Positions 33,441 to 44,650 of a DNA stretch of 64,000 nt are shown here, piece after piece. Source of the stretch: Prinia subflava. Taxonomy: Eukaryota; Chordata; Aves; Passeriformes; Cisticolidae. Location of the stretch: contig NW_026960614.1 of the NCBI RefSeq assembly GCF_021018805.1, positions 1,758,183-1,822,182 of the forward strand. Reading direction: 5' to 3'. The notes under the pieces are model-generated. The model saw nothing but the letters and a program-made list of their open reading frames with translations, searched no databases and had not been told where the DNA came from. The translations under genes were made by a program, and so were the position numbers. The first letter of the stretch is position 1; each line of letters begins with the position of its first letter.

Positions 33441-33598
33441 GGGCCTGCACGAGAGATAGAGGCCGCATTCAGGTTCCCCCCTGCTCTGATTGCCAGGCTT
33501 GGTGCTGATTTGCTTGTGGCTTTTCCCCAAAATTTATATGCTGATTATTTAATAAATTCCTTTAATTATTAAATTGGCCTGTTCATTTATAAAAATTT
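33441..33598 (+). mobile_element. ERV-D 5' LTR, R-U5 remnant
   Basis: From 'gagatagaggccgcattcag' onward this matches the end of the ERV-D 3' LTR at 48310-48426, including AATAAATTCC near 33550. The U3 is missing at the NA junction. A PBS follows, confirming it as a 5' LTR. Confidence 0.82.
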
Positions 33599-33616
33599 TG
33601 GTGACCCCACATGATC
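33599..33616 (+). other. ERV-D primer binding site
   Basis: TGGTGACCCCACATGATC follows the LTR remnant. It differs from ERV-A's tRNA-Trp PBS by a one-base deletion and one substitution, so tRNA-Trp or a similar tRNA is likely. Confidence 0.65.
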
Positions 33617-34052
33617 CAATTTTGGGTTTGTGGTTTCTCTCCTCGATCAGGGAGGCGCCCCACTGTTAAAGTGTCCCCGACGGTGCTGGAGGCCGGCAGA
33701 CTGTTGGATTCCGGACAACGCATTGAGGTAGAAGCCACAAGCAAAAGGGAGAGAGAAAAACGAGCTTGGAGCTCCCAGACACCCATAGAGGAACTTAAAA
33801 GAGGGACCTTGGAACCACACTATATATTACACTCGTAATTTCTAAGTGCACGAAGATCCACATGGGAAATAGACCGCAAGTACTGCGGGGTTGAGTGAGA
33901 ATGACTGGCGTATGAATGAGATGTGACGTTGTCACGAAGTGAGTGCTATCTCCTGATAAACCACAGTTCCCATATTCCGAGAAGAATATGGTTGGCAAAG
34001 GCAGGAAGCGATTTGGGGGGCTCATTAAGTATGTAAAATCTGAACCTCAGGA
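33617..34052 (+). other. ERV-D untranslated leader, first part
   Basis: Non-coding sequence between PBS and gag, interrupted by NA at 34059 and continuing at 36802-37169. Such leaders carry packaging signals, but none can be recognised by eye. Confidence 0.65.
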
Positions 34053-34058
34053 GGGGGG

Positions 34059-34464
34059 TGTTGTTGTTTAAATTTATGGGGGGTCCCCGGGGAGTGCCCC
34101 CCGGAGACCCCCGGGGTCTTTTGGGGTCGTGGTGTTCCCGTGCTGGCAGGCAAGGAGACTTCAGACGCCGGTGGGGTGCTGATGAGGTGAGGGTTTATTC
34201 ACTGAGGGAGAGGGGAAGGGGGGAGGGGGAAGGAGGGGAGAGGAGAGAGGAGCGTCCGGACGCCTCCAGGGGTAGAGGGGGAAGAGGGGCAGAGCCTTCT
34301 GCCTTGGCATTCTTATCACAGAGGTTCAAAGGGGCGCGGTAACATTCTCCAGCCAATGAGGTTACAGATACAGGATACTGCAGGGAGGGTACAGACTTAG
34401 GACAAACCATACATTTTCCAAGGGTGAGCCAGAGCAAACTATTTCCATAAAATGCAATCCCACA
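34059..34464 (-). mobile_element. NA 3' LTR
   Basis: On the minus strand it runs TGTGGGATTGC to AACAACAACA. GAATAAACCC near 34194 is the polyadenylation signal. It is nearly identical to 36395-36801. Confidence 0.9.
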
Positions 34465-36370
34465 AGTCACCCTTTTTTTCTTTAAAATGTGAGAAGAGAA
34501 ATATGACATATGACAATTAATAATTTAATAAATGAAACAGTAATTACACAGTTTTGCAGCATGAAACCAAATACAATTGCAGTAAGGATTATGTTATAAG
34601 GTGAACAGTTGATCTGACCTTGTAATTGCAGTAGACGGGTTATGTGAGTTTATATTGCAAGATTTGAAACAAGTTAAATTTGTTTGAGCCTTTCCAGCGC
34701 GACTGGCCTAATAGTGTCTAGTTTTTTCCAACTGGCTTTTCAGCCCACCACAGCCCCCAGCTTAGGCTGTGGTGCTGACTATGCTCCCACTCTAGGGACA
34801 GGAAAACACGTGGAGTTCCCCGGGCTCCACACACGGCTTCAGATTCTCCAGGTGGCCTGCTGCAGTTCCCCCATTGGGGCCGGGCAGGGGCAGTGAGGAA
34901 TTTAAATCAACTCAAGCTGCCATTGATCTGTCACGGAATTCCCGTAAGGCCTGAACAGCAAGTCACCGACACTCACGGATCTGAGCCAAACCACTCCTTT
35001 CACTTTCCAACTGGTTCAACCAAAACAAAAGACCCCCAGTTTTAGGTCATCAAAAGAAAAACAAAAGAAAAAAAACTACAAAAACCGTCAAATACTTTCT
35101 CAGACACCAATTTAGGTTATCAATCACCCTCAGAACTAACTGAGGACAGCATAAACCCAAAAGCGTTACAGATTCAATAGTCTACACTACTGAATCGCGC
35201 CTTACAAGAAGACAATTCAAAAACTGCTTCCCTTGGATCGACACTTGTGACCTGAAAAGGCCTCTGCCTTCTAAAACAGAAAACAGGGGAATCTGCAATA
35301 TTTACACACACAAAACTAGAAAGGGAAAGGCATAATTGTAAAACTACTTCATGGGGATGGGAAGGAAATGGAGGGGTTTGGGACACCCTGCTGTTTGGCC
35401 AGAACAGCAAGGGACAGGGGCAGAAAAACAGGGAAAGGGAATCGCAGTAGCATTAACAATTATACAAGGCTGTAAAACTGGTATTACAAATTCACTTTAG
35501 CTTTGGGGTTTGGTTTCTTAGCGTTTACCTTGTGGGACTTGAAAAGCAGAAGATGGGACTGAGAGCACGTGGCCATGGTGGCCATGCGGTCACAGCACAG
35601 CACGTGGTGTTAGCTGTGCCATGCCGGGTTTATCAGGAAAGGGTTAACTCTCAGGGGTTTGTTAAGGGAAAGGGGGTTAGGGAGAAGGAGCAGCGAGGGG
35701 AGGAGGGGGTAAGGGTAAGGAAGGAGGTTACACAATTTACAAAACCGAGTTTTGGAAGGTGCGGGGCTCGGGCACAACTGAAGACTGCTTTTTCCTTCTC
35801 TGATGGCCGTCTGGCTGAGTTCCTTTCGCTGCTGTCCAGGGCTGCTTGTCCGCGCGGCTTCTCCCGGTGCTGGGGCCCGCGCGCGCTGCGGCGGGGCCGG
35901 GACCACGTGTCGGCTCTGCCGGGACTGCCCCGCGCCGCGGCCGCTGGGCTGGGGCCGCTCCGCCGCCGGGGCCGCGCCGGGCCGGGGCCGCTCCGCCGCC
36001 GGGGCCGCTCCGCCGCCGGGGCCGCGCCGGTGCCGCGCAGCCCGCGCCGCCGAGCCGAGGCGGGCCCGCCGCGCCGGGGCTCACGCTGGAGCCTCGCCGT
36101 GGCGGAGCCGCGCCGGCCCCACGCCGCGCCACCCGGCGGGGCTGTGCAGCCCGCGCAGCGCCGAGGCGGGCCGGGGCCCCAAGGGGCTGAGACCCGGGCC
36201 CGCGCCGGGCTGGTCGGCGGTGGTGGGACAGCCGCGTGGTGGCTCACGAGGTCTCTGCGCGGTGGGGGAGGGGCCGCCCCGGGCCGCGATGGCCCAGAAC
36301 GGCCGCTCCACCGGAGACGGCACCGAGACGGAGTTACCATGGTCCATCTTTTCTCAGGGTCGCTGATGCT

Positions 36371-36392
36371 GTTGCCCGACGTTGGTGCGTCA
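36371..36392 (-). other. NA primer binding site, Lys-like
   Basis: The minus strand two bases after the LTR reads TGACGCACCAACGTCGGGCA. It matches the tRNA-Lys(1,2) PBS core (GCCCAACGT.GGGC) apart from one extra base and two changes. Confidence 0.55.
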
Positions 36393-36394
36393 TC

Positions 36395-36801
36395 TGTTGT
36401 AGTTTAAATTTATGGGGGGGTCCCCGGGGAGTGCCCCCCGGAGACCCCCGGGGTCTTTTGGGGTCGTGGTGTTCCCGTGCTGGCAGGCAAGGAGACTTCA
36501 GACGCCGGTGGGGTGCTGATGAGGTGAGGGTTTATTCACTGAGGGAGAGGGGAAGGGGGGAGGGGGAAGGGGGGGAGAGGAGAGAGGAGCGTCCGGACGC
36601 CTCCAGGGGTAGAGGGGGAAGAGGGGCAGAGCCTTCTGCCTTGGCATTCTTATCACAGAGGTTCAAAGGGGCGCGGTAACATTCTCCAGCCAATGAGGTT
36701 ACAGATACAGGATACTGCAGGGAGGGTACAGACTTAGGACAAACCATACATTTTCCAAGGGTGAGCCAGAGCAAACTATTTCCATAAAATGCAATCCCAC
36801 A
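36395..36801 (-). mobile_element. NA 5' LTR
   Basis: 407 bp. Same sequence as 34059-34464 with very few differences, indicating a fairly recent insertion relative to other elements here. Confidence 0.9.
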
Positions 36802-37169
36802 GGGGGGGATTCAGACATTGGTCACAGGAAGGCTAAAAGGGGAAAGGCACGCTCTCAAACTTAAGGGACTGGTAAGCCTTTTTAGCTTAGGACCGGGAAG
36901 GTCCAGGGAGAGAGAGAGAAGGAGGGAAAAATAAAGGGGGAGCACATCACCGATCGAACTCCGCGGGACGGCCTACCGATGGCTGTCAATCAGTAAATCC
37001 ACAGTATGTACATAGTGGAAATAAATGTGTGAATGTATGAGTGAGTGAGATGCAACACAAGTTGCGGAGTGAATGAGAATCCCTCAGTAGTGCAGTTCTG
37101 GCTGCCCAAGAGGGAGTCTGTCAAGAACAGGGAAAAGCGATTGAAAAGTATACCGTATAACCTCTAAAA
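36802..37169 (+). other. ERV-D untranslated leader, second part
   Basis: Continues the leader after NA and ends at the gag ATG (37170). No coding seen. Confidence 0.65.
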
Positions 37170-38750
37170 ATGGGACAAGTCAAAAGAAGACCTCAGGAGA
37201 GAACCCAGAAAAAAACCTCAGCAGGAAAGGACAGTAACATACCAGATATTCCACCAGATAGTCCACGAGGAATTATGCTAGAAAGCTGGGAAAGATGTCC
37301 CTCAAGAAAAGAGAAATCTAAGGAAAGGATGATTCATTTTTGCATGGAAGTGGGGGCTGGGAAGGAGATTAGGAAATATCTGACTTGGCCTATATTTGGA
37401 ACTTTTGTGGAATGGACATGTGAAGCCTTAAATACCTATGTAAAGAACCAGGAACAGCCGAGTCAAGAAGAAATTGATTATGCCGAAATATGGGTAGGAT
37501 CAGCAGTTAGGTTATATATGGTAAAAACTAGGAGAGCAACCAGGACTGCATGGGACCCATTAGATAATTTACCATGGCCTTATCCAAGTGCAGGTTCCCC
37601 TGCCTGCACCTCCGATACCCCCACCACTTATGCAAACCCAGACACCGCTACCCCCACCCCCAAGCTCCCAGTCCCAGACCCCACAGCTGCCCCAACCCCC
37701 ATCCCAGCCAGTGGAAACCACAGGACCAACCGCCCCCCCTAAATTACTCATTCTCCCCCTGTGAGGAGAACATGGAGTAGAGTGAAAGAAAAAATTGATA
37801 GCAAAACCAGCGAGAGTGACCAGGATGAGAATAAGAGACAAAATCTTTTCCAGTTAAGAGAAATACCAACGGCACCGGGAGTTATTGGATATGTAAATGT
37901 GCCACTTAATACGGGAGATGTTTGAGCTTTTAAGAAAGAAATGGATAACTTGATGGATGACCCCTTAGGTGTTTCTGACAGGTTAGACCAGTTTTTAGGA
38001 CCCAGCATGTATACATGGGATGATATGCAAGCGATACTGAGGACATTGTTTACTACTGAAGAGAGAGAGATGATAAGACAGGGTGGCATGCGAGAGTGGG
38101 AGCACTGCAACCCACAAGGTTTACCCTGAGATGAGAAATGGCCAAATTAAAGACCAGGGTGGAAGGCTCAAACAGAAGAGGGTCAATGAAATATGGTCAA
38201 CTTAAGGAACATTATAATACAGGGGATTAGAGAGGCAGTCCCCAGGGGACAGAACATTAGTAAAGTATTTGGGGAATGTCAGGGGAAAGACAAATCTCCT
38301 GCAGAATGGTTAGAGAGATTAAGGAAGAGTCTGCAAATATACTCAGGGGTAGATCCTAATTCCCCAGTAGAAGTATTATTAAAAATACAATTTGTGGCAA
38401 AATCATGGGAAGATATACAAAAGAAGCTTGAGAAATTAGAAAATTGGCAAGTGAGGGGATTATGAGAATTATTGAGAAAAGCACAGAAGGTCTATATGAG
38501 GAGGGATGAGGAAAAACAGAAGGTGGAAGTAAAAGTATTGATTGCAGCAGTTAGGGAAGTGCAAAAGCGAGAGCGTCCCCAAAAATCAGTACAAAACCAG
38601 GAAGGCCAAAAGATGCAGCCTGTCCCGAAAAAAGGGACATCTGAGAACCCTGATGAATGCCCTGAATGCTACTACTGCAGGAAAAAAAGGCATTTAAAAA
38701 GAGATTGTAGAAAAAGGATACAGGATCAGCAGGTCTTCCAACAGGACTAG
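37170..38750 (+). pseudogene. gag: ERV-D gag
   Basis: ATG at 37170 gives MGQ, the myristoylated matrix start of gammaretroviruses. The first frame (190 codons) ends in a Pro/Thr-rich p12-like region and a stop (37740). Capsid resumes in another frame ('LFQLREIPTAPGVIGYVN', 'AFKKEMDNLMDDP'), with further stops near 37922, 38127 and 38463. It includes the MHR-like 'ECQGKDKSPAEWLERLRK'. Nucleocapsid has a single knuckle CYYCRKKRHLKRDC (CX2CX4HX4C intact). The final codon before protease is TAG (38748-38750). Confidence 0.9.
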
Positions 38751-39246
38751 GAAAGTCAGGTGCTTTTCATTTTGGGGTCTAGAACATCTAAAGAGCCCTT
38801 GATAAAATTAAAAATAGGACCCCAAAAGGAGGGGATATCTTTCCTGGTTGACTCAGGGGCTGAGCATTCCATCATCAAGAGATTGCCAAAAGGGTGCACA
38901 AAAAGCAAAGATACCATGATGGTAATAGGGGCTAAAGGAGAGCCCTTTAAGGTCCCAGTTATTAAAGATGTAGAAATAGAGCCAGAGACTAAAATTTGTT
39001 TAGGGAATATGTTGTTAGTAGAAGAGGCAGATTATAATTTGTTAGGAAGAGACCTGATTATAGCTCTGGGAATAAATTTGATAGTACAAGGACCAGACTT
39101 AATAGTAAGCCTGTACAGATTAACCAAAGAAGATGAGAACAAAATTGATCCCAAAGTCTGGCATACCCAAGGAGAGGGTGGGAGGTTGGAAATGGAGCCA
39201 TAGAAATACAGAGGTCAGAGGATCCAATTAGAACTAAACAATACCC
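38751..39246 (+). pseudogene. pro: ERV-D protease
   Basis: In frame with nucleocapsid across the TAG. 'FLVDSGAEHSII' holds the DSG active site and 'YNLLGRDLI' the C-terminal GRD motif. The frame reaches a stop at 39201 and then shows the start of RT ('IRTKQYP' in another frame), where the S-LTR is inserted. Confidence 0.88.
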
Positions 39247-40478
39247 TGTTGGAGTCCATGTTTCCATGGATCGTCCGCAGAGAGTGAGAAGTACAGAGAT
39301 AGAATTAAAACCTTTAGAAAAATTAGAATATATAAAGCTTTAGATGCATAAAGTAGAAATCTAACCCTCAGCTTTAAGTTTTACATGCCCTAAGTCCTAG
39401 TTGTTAGTGTACAAGGACAGAGCTTTAGGCCTAGTGATAGAGTATAAACACAACAAAAATAGAGTACTGTTTATAATTTTTAGTATGAATTTTACGTACA
39501 ACAAGGTAGAACTTTATGCTAGTAAGACAGAGTTTTGCATTAATAGATATGCTATGTGCGTAGGTTTTGACGCTGTTTTTCGTAGTTTTACGAACTTTAG
39601 AATTGTACCTAGATTGGTTAGTGTGTAGATAAAAAATATGAATATGCATTTTGTAATTTGGCATAAAAAAGCCTCTGGGGGTCAGTCGGTCGGTCGATGG
39701 ATCAATCTGATCTATCGATCCAACCTCCACCTCCTGCAGCCTGAGGAAGGAGCCCTGCCAGGGAGCCGAATGGGATTCTAAAGGTACCATCTATTGTTGC
39801 CTGGCATCTGGGCCCTGGGGTCCCGTCCCTTCCCCCTGTGAGGGTTTGGGACCCCAGGACCCCTCCTTGCCCCTGCGATTCTGTCCCTGTAATCCCTGTG
39901 ACCGAGGACTCTGCGAGGGCTCGGGACCCCGGGACCCCTTCCTGTCCCTGCAATCCCTGTGACCTGGAACTTTGTGTGGGTTTGGGACCCCAGGACCCCC
40001 TTTCTGCCATCACGTCCCTGCATTCAGGAACTCTGCCGGGTTCGGGACCCCCCCATTGCCACTGTTATCCCCTCGGCCGGGACCCCTGTCTGGGATCTGT
40101 GATCTTGTGATCCCTTTCTGTTATTGTGACCCCCACAGTTGGAAAATCCTGCTTGGGGTAAGGAGATGGGAGACTGATTTACCTAGAGGCTGTAATGTCA
40201 GATTTGTGCTTTGCTTATAGTCTTACTAGAGTTTTGCTTGTTAGGAATTCTATGCTTTGCTTGCTGTTTCATTAGAACTTTGTGTGTTAAGATTTCTATG
40301 CTTTGGCTATTGTTTTATTTAGACTTTGCTTGTTTATGTTTATAATTGATTGTATTGTAAGACCGCTCTTAGGACTCTCGCACCTTCAGATACATGCTTT
40401 GTAAATAAACCACTCTGCTTAGATACTAAAATGTTGTAAGACCCTATAAAGACTTATACCCGTACAATGACCTCGGCA
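39247..40478 (+). mobile_element. S-LTR solo element inside ERV-D pol, 6-bp TSD
   Basis: 1232 bp from TGTTGGAGTCC to ACCTCGGCA, flanked by ATACCC (39241-39246 and 40479-40484). AATAAA at 40404-40409 sets plus orientation. RT coding 'KQYP' on the left resumes with 'ISMEGRKG' on the right. An inverted copy occupies 1-979. Confidence 0.95.
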
Positions 40479-40484
40479 ATACCC

Positions 40485-41305
40485 CATTTCTATGGAAGGA
40501 AGAAAGGGATTAAAACCTGTGATTGATGAATTAGTAAGAAGGGGGACCCTAGAACAATGCCTCTCAAGACATAATACTGCGATTTTAGCAGTATGAAAAA
40601 CTGATGGAACCTATAGGTTAGTCCAATTTCTAAGAGCTGTGAATCAAAGAACAAAAACAAGTTTTCCTGTAGTTGCCAATCCATACACCCTCTTGAACCA
40701 AATTTCCCCTGAAGGCACCTGGTATAGTGTAATAGATCTGAAAGATGCTTTTTGGACTTGTCCATTAGCCGAAGACAGCCGGGATTATTTTGCCTTTCAG
40801 TGGGAGGACCCTGAAACAAATAGGAAGCAACAGTTCAAGTGGACATCCTTACCCCAGGGGTCTGTCGATTCACCTAACTTGTTCGGGCAAGCACTAGGGC
40901 AATTATTAAGTCAGTTTGTACCAGCAGAAGGAACCAAACTTTTGCAGTATGTTGATGACCTATTAATAGCTGGTCCAAGGGAGGAAGACGTGAAGACAAG
41001 CACAATAGCATTATTAAATTTCTTAGGGAAGAAAGGATTAAAGGTATCAAAATTACAGTTCACTGAACAGGAGGTGAAGTACCTGGGGCACTGGATCATG
41101 AAAGGGAAAAAGAAGTTGGACTCTGATAGAGTAGCAGGAATCATTGCATTACCTCCTCCACAGTCAAAAAGGGAAGTCAGGCAGCTGTTGGGATTTTTGG
41201 GGTACTGCAGACAGTGGATTGAGGGGTATAGCGAGAAGGTAAAATTTTTATATGAGAAATTAACTACAGACAGAATAAAATGGACAGAGCAAGATGAAGC
41301 AAGAA
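40485..41305 (+). pseudogene. pol: ERV-D reverse transcriptase
   Basis: RT from the fingers ('GLKPVIDELVRRGTLE', then one stop near 40596) through 'WYSVIDLKDAFWTCPL' (first Asp), 'LPQGSVDSPNLFGQAL' and 'LQYVDDLLIAG' (catalytic YVDD near 40945) to the thumb and connection ('LGHWIMKGKKKLD'). The 230-codon frame from 40639 is open until an LTR insertion at 41306. All catalytic residues are present. Confidence 0.9.
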
Positions 41306-41988
41306 TGTTGGAGTCCAGGGCATCCCTCTGATCACCCTGAAAGGTCAGGGACCCTGTCAAAGGGGTCTGCAACCCAGGCAGGGGGGTCTGGAACGTGTAC
41401 AAGGGGGTCTGGGATGTGTACAGGGGGGTTGTAAGCCTTGGCACAGAGCCCAGAGAGATGCAGGCTTTGACTTCAGTCCATGGGAGAGACTACCTACATT
41501 GCAGGAGGAATTACAAGTCACCAAGGTGTGAAATAGATAGTAATCAGTTTATCACTGGGGGTGCATGTATTTTGGGTATGTGGACTTGAGAAGACAAAAT
41601 GGAGGATTCGGGGCGTGGTCCTGTCCTTCTTCTTGTCCGACATTTCTGCTGTGAATGTAGCACCTTTGGATAGGGTCAGAGTAGATATGACCTGTCTAGC
41701 ATAGGTGTTGGGTATTGGTGATTAATTGTAAATAATAAAAACATAATATGTAGTATAAGAGGTAAAGACCCTCCCAGAGGCGAGGAGAGCATCGTTGCCC
41801 CTGCTGCTGCACAGAGCTCCACAGGGCACGAGAAGAGTTTGTGAGATAAGAAATAATAAACAGAGAGTGAGACATTGAACATGAGAAACCTGAAGACTCC
41901 GTGTGTTTCTTTGCACCTGGCTCGCGACTCCTCAAAGGGCAGAGACAATTTATCACCCTAACCCTTGTCTCGGGTTAAACCCAAGACA
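41306..41988 (+). mobile_element. Solo LTR inside ERV-D pol (RT/RNase H boundary)
   Basis: About 683 bp starting TGTTGGAGTCCAGGG. The target repeat is CAAGAA (41300-41305 and 41987-41992). A 4-bp reading, AGAA, makes the element end in CA. AATAAA occurs near 41737 and 41852. The pol frame continues from 'TEQDEAR' to 'RNKELKETLI' across it. Confidence 0.85.
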
Positions 41989-41992
41989 AGAA

Positions 41993-42910
41993 ATAAAGAA
42001 TTGAAAGAAACACTTATAACTGCTCCAGTGTTGAGCCTTCCTGATGTGAAGAAGCAGTTCCAGTTGTTCGTAGATGTTAGTAATCATACAGCACATGAAG
42101 TACTAACGCAGGATTGGGCCGGAACCAAGAAGCCTGTGGGGTATGCATCAAAACTCCTAGATCCCGTGAGCCGAGGCTGGCCCACCTGCTTACAGGCAAT
42201 TGTTGCAGTGGCACTATTAGTAGAAGAGGCTAAGAAGGTCACCTTCAGAGCACCATTAGTGGTATATACTCCACAAAATGTAAGGAGTATTTTGCAACAA
42301 AAAGCGGACAAATGGCTCACTGATGCTAGACTTCTGAAGTATGAGGCTATATTGATTCATTCACCTGATATAGAGTTACAGACAACCACTGCTCAAAATC
42401 CAGCACAATTTCTGTTTGGTGAAGCATTAGGAGAGTGTAGCCATAATTGTACAGAGGTGGTGGAACTGCAGACAAAGATTAGACAGGACTTGGAAGAAGA
42501 GGAATTGGAGGACGGGGTGAAATGGTTTGTAGATGGATTGACAAGGGTTATAGAAGGGAAAAGAAAGTCAGGATATGTGATAGTGGATGGAAAGTCAGGA
42601 GAAGCAATAGAGTCAGGACCTCTAAGTGCCAGTTGGTCAGCACAAGCTTGTGAATTCTATGCAGTTTTACAGGCACTTAGATTAAAAGGAAAGAGAGAGA
42701 CAATTTTTACTGATTCCAAATATGCTTTCTGGGTAGTCCACACATTTGGGAAAATTTGGGAAGGGGTTTAACCAGGACTCAAGGACGAGGGTTGGTTCAT
42801 GAAGAATTAATGAGACAAATCCTAGAGGCTATTTGAGGACCAGAAGCAATTTCTGTAGTACATGTTAAGGGACATCAAGTGGGGATGCAATTTCAGACTC
42901 GGGAAATAAC
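41993..42910 (+). pseudogene. pol: ERV-D RNase H
   Basis: The connection ('LSLPDVKKQFQLFVD', 'VGYASKLLDPVSRGWPTC') leads into RNase H with 'WFVDGLTRV' (Asp), 'AQACEFYAV' (Glu) and 'IFTDSKYAFWVVH' (Asp). The frame ends at 42771, then continues with stops and a frameshift to 'VHVKGHQ' and 'NLADREAKKEA'. Confidence 0.88.
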
Positions 42911-43740
42911 TTGGCAGATAGGGAAGCAAAGAAAGAGGCATTATTGGTGATGAATATTCTGGAGGTCAGAGAGGATAAAACCCAGGAATATCCCTCCCAT
43001 CCCTCCTCAAAGGAAATTGAAGGATATAAGAAAATAGGAAGCAAGTGGGAAGAAGGTAAATGGAGATTGCCTGCTGGAAGAGAATTATTATCTAGAGATT
43101 ATTCAAGGAAGATTCTAAACAGGCTCCACCAGCAGACCCATTGGGGAGCACAAGCACTCACAGAACAGTTTCTAAAATTTTTTGGGTGTAAAGGAATTTA
43201 CGAGTTAGCTAAACAAGAAGTACAAGGGTGTTTGACATGCCAAAGGATAAATCAGACCAGGTCTCGTCGGACTCAATTAGGGGGCCGACTTTTGGGATGT
43301 CTTCCGTTTGAAAGGATTCAGGTAGATTTCACTGAACTACCCAAAGTAGGGAGGTATAAATATCTGCTAGTAATAGCAGATCAACTAACACATTGGGTAG
43401 AGGCCTTTCCTAATACCAGGGCTATAGCCCAGACAGTGTCAAGGATATTGTTAGAAGAAATCATCCCTCGATATGGTATAATAGACTATATAGATTCAGA
43501 TCAAAGGACTCATTTTACATCAAAAATTATTAAGCAATTGGCAGATGCCTTGGGAATCCTCTGGGAATATCATACACCATGGCATCCTCAGAGTTCAGAG
43601 AAAGTAGAACGGATGAACCAGACGCTAAAAGCCCAGTTGTCGAAACTGATGTTAGAAACAAAAATGTCGTGGGTTAAGTGCCTTCTGTTAGCCCTGCTAA
43701 ATATAAGAACTATGCCCCACTCTGAAAGTGGACTATCACC

Positions 43741-44068
43741 TATCGCCGTGGAGGCCTAGCCAGAAAACAGTCTGGGGACACAGATCTGGGTGCAACAGAG
43801 CAGCAGAGCAGAAGCCCCGGTTTATTTACAAAAACCTACTTTTATACTTTTCCTATGAGGCCTGTGGATTGGAGGAAGGAATTCCCACCTCCCTACCACA
43901 TTGGTCAAGGGGACTGTCACACAGTCTTGTTTGTCCCAGCAGGGAATGTAAAAACAATGGCTATGTTTATAGAACATAGCTGGTATTTACATTAAAAGAG
44001 CGTGAGAAGGTACGGACTTCTCCTTTAATATGAACGCTCAGCCAAACCAGGAAAAACTCATGGCAACA
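43741..44068 (-). mobile_element. Solo LTR of ERV-K group in integrase, ends in TA
   Basis: 328 bp between perfect 6-bp repeats ATCACC (43735-43740 and 44069-44074). On the minus strand it starts TGTTGCCATGAG and ends CCACGGCGATA. Because the integrase reading frame is known on both sides, the boundary is exact and the 3' terminus is TA, not CA. Confidence 0.95.
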
Positions 44069-44261
44069 ATCACCCTTTGAAATGCTTTATGGAATGCCAT
44101 ATGAGCATGGGATGCCAGGTGGACACCCCAGGCTAGACGACGGCCAAATTCAGCCATACTTGATAGCAATAAGTAAAAAATTGCAAGAGCTAAGAAAGAA
44201 GGGATTAATAATGCAAAGCACCCCTTTGGGGTTTGCCATACACAAAACACAACCAGGTGAT

Positions 44262-44650
44262 TGTTGCTGGGAAATCAGCCAGAGTCAAGACAGCACTCAA
44301 TATGAGTTAGAAATCTTGCTCGTTTATTCAGCTATTTGGCTTACATTTATACTGTGCTAAGCATATCATGCACCTAACTCTGAACATCATTGGTTAAACC
44401 ATAGTGTTCACGCTTCCCTGCAGTATACATGATTGGCTTAGAAGCTCTGTCCACGCGGCTGGAAGCTGTGAGCCTTCTCCAACTTATGGTCAATGCATCC
44501 TGTCTAGCATCCTGTTACAGCTATTGCTCCAAACTTTACTTCCTCCTTATCCCATCTAAGGAATGGTTCAAGGATGTTTCAGCTTCTACTCATCCTTTAG
44601 GCTAAAACCAGGATTGTGCACATCCCTGCTTTTCCAGCCATGCATCCACA
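44262..44650 (-). mobile_element. Solo LTR in ERV-D integrase, 6-bp TSD
   Basis: 389 bp, plus-strand TGTTGCTGGG to GCATCCACA, flanked by GGTGAT (44256-44261 and 44651-44656). TTTATT at 44323-44328 (minus AATAAA) sets orientation. It separates the integrase core from its C-terminal domain. Confidence 0.9.

Larger units (their letters stand above)
34059..36801 (-). mobile_element. NA element, complete non-autonomous ERV copy
   Basis: 2743 bp with LTRs of 406 and 407 bp (34059-34464 and 36395-36801), flanked by a run of six or more G on both sides (34053-34058 and 36802-36807). On the minus strand the 5' LTR is followed by a Lys-like PBS and the 3' LTR is preceded by a purine tract (AAAGAAAAAAAGGGTGACT). 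The 1930-bp interior has no gag, pol or env motif on either strand. It has a roughly 540-bp very GC-rich core (35850-36390) and AT-rich remainder. It splits the ERV-D leader. Confidence 0.88.

Noticed and set aside
35532..36407. Long plus-strand frames rich in Arg/Gly/Pro/Ala
   Set aside because: They lie in a very GC-rich block where stops are rare, overlap open frames in several other phases, and have no domain.
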